64,000 bases of DNA. Origin: Thalassotalea litorea (GTDB lineage: Bacteria; Pseudomonadota; Gammaproteobacteria; Enterobacterales; Alteromonadaceae). The DNA lies in NCBI RefSeq assembly GCF_005843925.1, contig NZ_VCBC01000015.1:62001-126000 (forward strand). Direction: 5' to 3'. Every line of letters starts with the position of its first letter. Position 1 is the first letter of the stretch. Below, in pieces: positions 58,744 to 64,000 of this stretch. The notes beneath the pieces are model-generated. The model saw nothing but the letters and a program-made list of their open reading frames with translations, did no database searches and had not been told where the DNA came from. Position numbers and translations under genes: made by a program.

Positions 58744-59838
58744 TTACTGGCGGTTTTCGTAATACGCCTGTTCGGAGATTTTGTGGTATTGACGAATATC
58801 CTGATAAAAGCTTTGGTATGACTCCCAGACTTTTGCCACCATGGGATCCTGCTTCGCCATATCCGCAATGACCGCACTACTAAGTTTCTTCAATTCAGCC
58901 ATGACAGGCTCCGGAAATGTGCGCACCTGAACATTGTGTTGGTTTACCAAAGTTTTTAACGCATTGGCGTTTCTGGCAGTATATTCGTCCAACATATCCT
59001 GATTCACGGCACGAGCTGCTACTGTAACAATTTCCTGTAAATCGGCTGGCAATGCGTTGAACGCTTGCTCATTGATTAAAAATTCCAATGTTGCCTGGGG
59101 TTCTTGCCAACCTGAAGAGTAGTAATATTTCGCCGCTTTATAAAAGCCAAACGCGTTGTCATTATAAGGGCCTACCCACTCCGAGGCATCCAGTGCGCCA
59201 CTTTGCAATGACGAAAATATTTCGCCGCCCGGCATGTTCACCGGTACCCCACCAGCGCGCTTAAACACTTCGCCGCCAATACCACCGATGCGCATTTTTA
59301 GCCCGTCGATATCTTCAATGGTCTTGATTTCTTTATTAAACCAGCCAGCAAACTGAACACCTGTATTGCCACCCGCCATAGGAATAATGCCAAACGGCTT
59401 GTATAGCTCACGCCACAATTCAATACCACCACCATAGTGCAACCAGGCATTGGTTTCCTGAGCGTTCATACCGAATGGAACCGCGGCAAAAAACGACGCA
59501 GCCGGAGCTTTACCTTTCCAATAATATGCCCCACTGTGCCCCATTTGCGCACCACCGGTAGACACTTCATCAAACACCTGAAATCCTGGTACTAATTGCC
59601 CGGCACCGAACACCTCAATAGTTAAACGGCCATTGCTCATGTCATTGACATATTTCGCAAATTTTTCCGGTCCCTTTCCCAGTCCGGGAAAATTTTTGGG
59701 CCAGGAGGTAACCAGTTTCCACTTGTACGTTTTTTGTGGTGCAACGTCATTAGTTGCTGCCACATCTTTTTCACCACAGGCGCCAAGGGCCAGAGTCAGG
59801 CTCGCAATGAATAGCGCCGTTAATGTTTGTTTTTTCAT
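58744..59838 (-). CDS. TRAP transporter substrate-binding protein (DctP family, TakP-like)
   Basis: The 364-residue lipoprotein has lipobox ALGAC (Cys22). The DctP fold includes KFAKYVNDMSNGRLTIEVFGAGQL, the substrate-contact region GGNTGVQFAGWFNKEI and the conserved Arg in LKMRIGG. The architecture resembles TakP-type binders of keto acids or related carboxylates; the ligand is not certain. I use ATG 59838 with AAGGA 6 bp upstream. It is downstream of the permease genes in the same unit. Confidence 0.9.
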   Translation of the reverse strand: MKKQTLTALFIASLTLALGACGEKDVAATNDVAPQKTYKWKLVTSWPKNFPGLGKGPEKFAKYVNDMSNGRLTIEVFGAGQLVPGFQVFDEVSTGGAQMGHSGAYYWKGKAPAASFFAAVPFGMNAQETNAWLHYGGGIELWRELYKPFGIIPMAGGNTGVQFAGWFNKEIKTIEDIDGLKMRIGGIGGEVFKRAGGVPVNMPGGEIFSSLQSGALDASEWVGPYNDNAFGFYKAAKYYYSSGWQEPQATLEFLINEQAFNALPADLQEIVTVAARAVNQDMLDEYTARNANALKTLVNQHNVQVRTFPEPVMAELKKLSSAVIADMAKQDPMVAKVWESYQSFYQDIRQYHKISEQAYYENRQ

Positions 59839-59926
59839 TTTTATCCTTATTATTTTCACGACTTTGATCGCTATGTAAGCAACTACTCAAATAGAATAAT
59901 CCAACCATCAAAGTGAATCAGGGGTA

Positions 59927-61294
59927 TCAGGGATATAAGTTATCCGGTAACCATGTCGCGAGCTGCGGGAACAATGCCAACGCCAGCAAAACAATCAACT
60001 GGATCAGAATAAAAGGCAGCACCCCTTTGTAAATTTGTAGGGTTTTTATACTCTTATCTGCTACACCACGCAAATAAAATAATGCGAATCCAAAAGGTGG
60101 CGTCAGAAAAGACGTTTGTAAGTTAACCGCTATCATGATCCCAAGCCAAACCGGATCCAGTCCCATCATCAGCAAGATCGGCGCGACAATTGGGATCACC
60201 ACAAACGTAATTTCGATGAAATCGAGAATAAAACCTAATAGGAAAATCACCACCATGACTATAATCGTCGCGGTAATCACCCCTCCGGGAAGATCGTTAA
60301 AAATGCCATGAATCAAGGTTTCGCCGCCCAAACCTCGAAACACCAGTGAGAACAAACTGGCGCCGATTAAAATCATAAACACCATGGAAGAGATTTTTAA
60401 GGTTGACTGCATTACCGCCTGTAAGGCCACCAAGGTTAGTTGTTTTTGTAGGATCGCCAGTACTAAAGCACCAAACGCACCAACACCCGCAGCCTCCGTT
60501 GGCGTCGCATAACCGGTGAGAATCGAACCGAGTACGATGCTCATCAGCATTAAAGGCGGTAACAGCGCGCTTACAAGCACGCGCCAGCTGACCTTTTCAC
60601 TGTCTTGTTGTGACGCTGGTGCCATTTCTGGCTTAACCCAGGTAACAATAACAATGTAGGCAATATATAACACCACCAGTAATAAACCCGGCAGCACCGC
60701 ACCGGCAAATAAATCACCAACACTGACCGTATCTGGATTGAAATTCCCCATATCCAGTTGCGCCCGCTGATAAGCATTACTCAATACATCGCCCAGCAAA
60801 ACCAGAGCAATCGAAGGAGGAATAATCTGCCCTAACGTACCTGTGGCACAGATAACACCGGTGGAAAGTGAGGTGTCGTATCCCCGCTTTAACATGGTTG
60901 GCAAAGACAATAATCCCATGGTAACCACAGTCGCACCAACAATGCCGGTGCTTGCCGCCAGCAACATACCAACGATGGTTACAGATATTGCCAGTCCCCC
61001 AGGAAACCGGGAAAACAACTGCGCCATTGAGGTTAACAGTTTTTCAGCAATCTGGGCTTTTTCTAAAACCGCTCCCATAAACACAAACAAGGGTACAGCG
61101 AGTAACGTCTGATTATTTAATATTCCGTAAATACGGCTTGGAAAAGCAGACAAATAAGATGTATCAAATGCGCCAAATAACGCCGCCACGCCAGCAAACA
61201 ATAAGGATGTTCCCGCCAGTGTCAGTGCCACTGGATAGCCAATCAATAACATCAAACAGATGCAGGCAAACATCAATAATGCCAAGTACTCCAT
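59927..61294 (-). CDS. TRAP transporter large permease (DctM)
   Basis: The 455-residue protein has about 12-13 spans and the family motifs GYPVALTLAG, AQLFSRFPGGLAISV, GTLGQIIPPSI and GYATPTEAAGVGAFGAL. It forms the sodium-driven membrane channel with DctQ. It overlaps dctQ by 1 bp and precedes the binding protein. Confidence 0.95.
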   Translation of the reverse strand: MEYLALLMFACICLMLLIGYPVALTLAGTSLLFAGVAALFGAFDTSYLSAFPSRIYGILNNQTLLAVPLFVFMGAVLEKAQIAEKLLTSMAQLFSRFPGGLAISVTIVGMLLAASTGIVGATVVTMGLLSLPTMLKRGYDTSLSTGVICATGTLGQIIPPSIALVLLGDVLSNAYQRAQLDMGNFNPDTVSVGDLFAGAVLPGLLLVVLYIAYIVIVTWVKPEMAPASQQDSEKVSWRVLVSALLPPLMLMSIVLGSILTGYATPTEAAGVGAFGALVLAILQKQLTLVALQAVMQSTLKISSMVFMILIGASLFSLVFRGLGGETLIHGIFNDLPGGVITATIIVMVVIFLLGFILDFIEITFVVIPIVAPILLMMGLDPVWLGIMIAVNLQTSFLTPPFGFALFYLRGVADKSIKTLQIYKGVLPFILIQLIVLLALALFPQLATWLPDNLYP

Positions 61295-61839
61295 TACACC
61301 TGCTCCATAGATTCATTTTTGATTTTTAGTTTACCCTGCAATATCAGGATATTGCGACCAACTTCACTAATCCCCTGTAACCCTAAAGTAAACGCCAGTG
61401 CATAGATTAGGGTTTTATTGAGATATACCAGCGGTAATCCACCAGGCTCGCGGGATTTTTCCAGTATGCTCCAGGAGGCAGCGATAAAGTCACTGCTAAT
61501 CCAAGCCATAAAAATCATTACCGGAAACAGTAAAAACACGGTGCCAAACAGATTGATCCAGGCTTGCGCTTTCTCAGAGCCGCGATGATAAAACACATCA
61601 ACTCGGACATGGCCGTTATGTTTTAAGGTATAGGCAGCGCCAAGCATAAATATCGTTGCGTGGGCATAAAGAACGGATTCTTGCAGGGCAATCGAGCCGA
61701 TATTAAAACCGTAGCGTAATACCACGACAAAAAAAGTAAGCACGACAATTAACAGGGTTAGCCAGGCAATAAGCTTTCCCAGGGTTTCATTGAGCTTATC
61801 AATGAATGAAACGACTTTGGCAAGCCACAAACTGAACAT
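61294..61839 (-). CDS. TRAP transporter small permease (DctQ)
   Basis: The 181-residue protein has four spans (about 20-42, 52-75, 93-115, 138-160) and the DctQ motif LRYGFNIGSIALQESVLYAH. It is first in dctQ-dctM-dctP. Its stop overlaps the dctM start. Confidence 0.93.
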   Translation of the reverse strand: MFSLWLAKVVSFIDKLNETLGKLIAWLTLLIVVLTFFVVVLRYGFNIGSIALQESVLYAHATIFMLGAAYTLKHNGHVRVDVFYHRGSEKAQAWINLFGTVFLLFPVMIFMAWISSDFIAASWSILEKSREPGGLPLVYLNKTLIYALAFTLGLQGISEVGRNILILQGKLKIKNESMEQV

Positions 61840-62064
61840 TCAATCTCCCAAACAATGACAATCTTAAGTCCTTGCTGTCATTTGATTATTATTTTTTAGC
61901 TATTGATAGCAGATATGGCGGTGTTTGAAAAGACGACGATCTATGCCGGGAGGTGAAAAACAGTAAAACAAAAAGTAAAAGGCTAAAAGTTGAACGAAAA
62001 ATAGAGCCCGATAAAACGATTCTGGCAGCAAATTCAACATCGCTGCCGTCTTTATCAATGCATA

Positions 62065-62376
62065 TTATTTTTTGCTGGCACAATCTGGTGAACTTGGTAT
62101 TTGCGCTTCTGTCATTGACTGCCACTGCTGCGGATCGTAGGCGTGGATCGCAAGTGCATGAATATGATTGGCCAGCTCATCCGCGAGAACGGCGTTAATC
62201 GCACGATGGCGTTGTAGCAGGCGTTGACCGCTAAATTGCTCGCTGACCACAATGACTTTAAAGTGAGATTCACTACCGCTTGGCACGTTATGCATATAAC
62301 TTTCATTAATCACATCGAGGTGTACTGGTGACAATTGGGTGGCAAGCTTTTGTTCGATCTGCGCTTTGATGCTCAT
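62065..62376 (-). CDS. bolA: BolA family protein
   Basis: The 103-residue protein has the class II KH-like BolA fold: [22 protein letters not shown], and the core [21 protein letters not shown] with the conserved His that co-ligates Fe-S with monothiol glutaredoxins. [13 protein letters not shown] follows. It is probably canonical BolA rather than IbaG. It lies 6 bp after alkB on the same strand. Confidence 0.92.
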   Translation of the reverse strand: MSIKAQIEQKLATQLSPVHLDVINESYMHNVPSGSESHFKVIVVSEQFSGQRLLQRHRAINAVLADELANHIHALAIHAYDPQQWQSMTEAQIPSSPDCASKK

Positions 62377-62382
62377 ATTTAT

Positions 62383-63042
62383 TCACTCGTAATTAGAAGC
62401 TTTGGGTTTTACCGGATGCACGATAGTTCGATACGTCAGGTTAATTCTGCCCTGCATGGGTTTAGCAGATTTCGGTAAACTATGTTGCCAGTTTTCCTGC
62501 AACGAACCAAACATCAATATCAGGCTTCCCGATCTTAATAAGATTGTCTGCTTTTCGCCACTGCTTTTATGCCGTAAACAAAAACGTCTTTCCTGACCAA
62601 ACGAGGCACTCGCGATAACGGGGTACCGACCTAGCGCTTTTTCATCATCACTATGCCATCCCATCGAGTCTTGCCCGTCCCGATACCAATTACCCAATAC
62701 GGCATTAAAATCCGTACCGGCGATAGTATCTAGCTGCTGGCGAACTTGCAGCAATGCTGGGGTCCAGGCCTGTGGAATTAAATCCAGCCCCGAATATCGA
62801 TAGAAACTCTCAGGGTTTCCGTGCCAGGCTTGCATGCGCGGGATCAAAACTTGCTTGCCAAACATGGCGATTTTCTCCTGACGCCAGCGTAATTCCATAG
62901 CAAGCTTGCTATAGAGTTCTCGAGCCTGTTTTTCAGAAAAACATTGGGGTAAATACAGCAAGTTATCGTCGCAATAAAATTGCCCCCCTTGACCTTGTGG
63001 GTTGTCAGTCACAAATCGTTGCAGTTTTTTTAAAATCGCCAT
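62383..63042 (-). CDS. AlkB-like Fe(II)/2-oxoglutarate-dependent dioxygenase
   Basis: The 219-residue protein has iron ligands in WHSDDE (His, Asp) and a distal His. The AlkB-type 2-oxoglutarate Arg is in QGRINLTYRTI, with LGNWYRDGQDSMGWHSDDE around the active site. The form is closer to eukaryotic ALKBH2/3 and the bacterial short AlkB2-type group than to E. coli AlkB. It is likely to repair alkylated bases oxidatively. It is first in alkB-bolA and divergent from rlmG. Confidence 0.9.
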   Translation of the reverse strand: MAILKKLQRFVTDNPQGQGGQFYCDDNLLYLPQCFSEKQARELYSKLAMELRWRQEKIAMFGKQVLIPRMQAWHGNPESFYRYSGLDLIPQAWTPALLQVRQQLDTIAGTDFNAVLGNWYRDGQDSMGWHSDDEKALGRYPVIASASFGQERRFCLRHKSSGEKQTILLRSGSLILMFGSLQENWQHSLPKSAKPMQGRINLTYRTIVHPVKPKASNYE

Positions 63043-63272
63043 GGATTGCCTGTGGCATATAGCTTTGATTAATGCGACAATAGCGCCATCGGTTACATAT
63101 TTAAAGAAAATTTAATCAGTATTTAACTTTCAGAACACCGCTGGCGAACACTTTTTCGATACTCGCCGAATCTGATTAAAGGATATCAAAACCGGTTAAC
63201 AAGAATACCTAAAACATAATATTTCGCTAAGTCAGTCTTCTTAGCATCACGATAACGAGAAAATAAAAATAA

Positions 63273-64000
63273 ATGCTCAGCCCCTGCCTAAACCCGCAAA
63301 AAGCGGATGGTTTGTTGTTGGAACAAGCGCCAGTTGAAGCGCTGGATAGCACGGACAGTGCTCGCCAGGCGGATTTACTTGTGCTTGAGCGTTATCCACC
63401 CGCGCAAGTCAATCGTAGCCTGCAAGCCTGGGATAGTGGTGATGAGTATCTATTAAAAACGATTGCGGAACAGTCTTTACTAAGCTCCTCAGCAACGCCA
63501 ATCAAGATAGCCATATTCAATGATAATTTTGGCGCCCTTAGCTGCAGTTTAAGTCACCAAAAAATTACCTTTATCAGCGACTCATATGTCGCAACCAAAG
63601 GCTGCAAAGCAAACCTGGCGAATAACCTGTTATCTGACGAAAATATAGAATTTTGTAATAGCATCGAGTTGGACGAAGAAAAAGCGGATCTGATCCTCGT
63701 CAAGCTGCCTAAAATCAAAGCGTATTTTCACTATCAATTGCAACAAATACACAGGTTATGCGGTGACAATACCAAGATTATCATCGCCGGCAAGGCAAAA
63801 GACATTCATACCTCAACTCTGACTTTGGTTGAACAACAACTTGGCGAGTGCAAAACCTCTATTGCCTGGAAAAAATCACGACTTATTTTTGTTAACAGAA
63901 ATGCAAAAAAACAAACCGAGCTCCCTGCCCATAAAGAATGGCAACTTGACGTAGAGAATTTAAACAACGTTGCCGTCGGTAATCACGCCAATGTGTTCTC
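63273..64000 (+). CDS. rlmG: 23S rRNA (guanine-1835-N2)-methyltransferase, N-terminal part (truncated by window end)
   Basis: The frame is open from ATG 63273 to the right edge, about 242 codons. The visible part matches the N-terminal non-catalytic methyltransferase-like domain of RlmG: LLVLERYPPAQVNRSLQAWDSGDEYLL, NDNFGALSCSLS, ISDSY, ILVKLPK, IIIAGKAKDIHTSTL, IAWKKSRLIF and NHANVF. In E. coli RlmG the SAM-binding catalytic domain follows. It modifies G1835 of 23S rRNA. It is divergent from alkB-bolA. Confidence 0.93.
   Translation, partial: MLSPCLNPQKADGLLLEQAPVEALDSTDSARQADLLVLERYPPAQVNRSLQAWDSGDEYLLKTIAEQSLLSSSATPIKIAIFNDNFGALSCSLSHQKITFISDSYVATKGCKANLANNLLSDENIEFCNSIELDEEKADLILVKLPKIKAYFHYQLQQIHRLCGDNTKIIIAGKAKDIHTSTLTLVEQQLGECKTSIAWKKSRLIFVNRNAKKQTELPAHKEWQLDVENLNNVAVGNHANVF

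Overview
The window looks like chromosomal DNA of a marine gammaproteobacterium, most likely of the Alteromonadales (Colwelliaceae/Alteromonadaceae/Idiomarinaceae type). I do not assign a genus. The reasons are a complete six-subunit Na+-translocating NADH:quinone reductase locus with apbE and nqrM, a RibB fused to a decayed RibA domain (RibBX type), FabV, a BCCT carrier, a TRAP transporter, and gammaproteobacterial gene neighbourhoods (holD-rimI-prfC, ytjB/serB-radA, iscRSUA-hscBA-fdx, tgt-yajC-secDF). Most of it is ordinary housekeeping sequence; the accessory part lies at the left edge and in several intergenic spacers.

Layout. 1-1239: distal end of an integron cassette array, with three attC sites and two orphan ORFs; no integrase is in view. 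1240-1945: a roughly 245-bp direct repeat built of many short hairpins with conserved linkers. 1950-6641: thiI (-), then xseB-ispA-dxs (+), which feed tRNA thiolation and isoprenoid synthesis. 6795-12740: a DUF808 membrane protein, then a minus-strand riboflavin/one-carbon block glyA, nrdR, ribD, ribE, ribBX. 12862-18284: the ISC iron-sulfur cluster operon on the minus strand, preceded by two abutting IscR-type sites over a promoter. 18301-21153: cysE, trmJ (-) and suhB (+). 21272-24884: a secreted M28 peptidase, cobA and a Rap1a-like exported protein flanked by two heptanucleotide tandem arrays. 24885-30416: queA, tgt, yajC, secD, secF on the minus strand. 30417-31710: a long spacer with a possible small gene and a lone tRNA-Trp with its own promoter.

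31711-43192: holD, rimI, prfC, argS, a small membrane protein, yjjV, ytjB, serB, radA and a secreted dipeptidyl-peptidase IV. 43302-45318: an exported MBL-fold hydrolase and dinB, whose reading frame appears to start at an ATT codon. 45531-49611: a BCCT transporter, a small DUF3566-like membrane protein, a MaoC-like protein and a DUF4136 lipoprotein. 49747-57066: nqrABCDEF followed by apbE-nqrM, the sodium-pumping respiratory complex with its flavinylation and maturation factors. 57428-64000: fabV, a DctPQM TRAP transporter, bolA, alkB and the start of rlmG, which runs off the right edge.

The strongest candidates for something undescribed are the modular hairpin array next to the integron end, the ATT start of dinB, and the three intergenic heptamer tandem arrays. 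All calls come from reading the sequence and recognising families; no database search was run.
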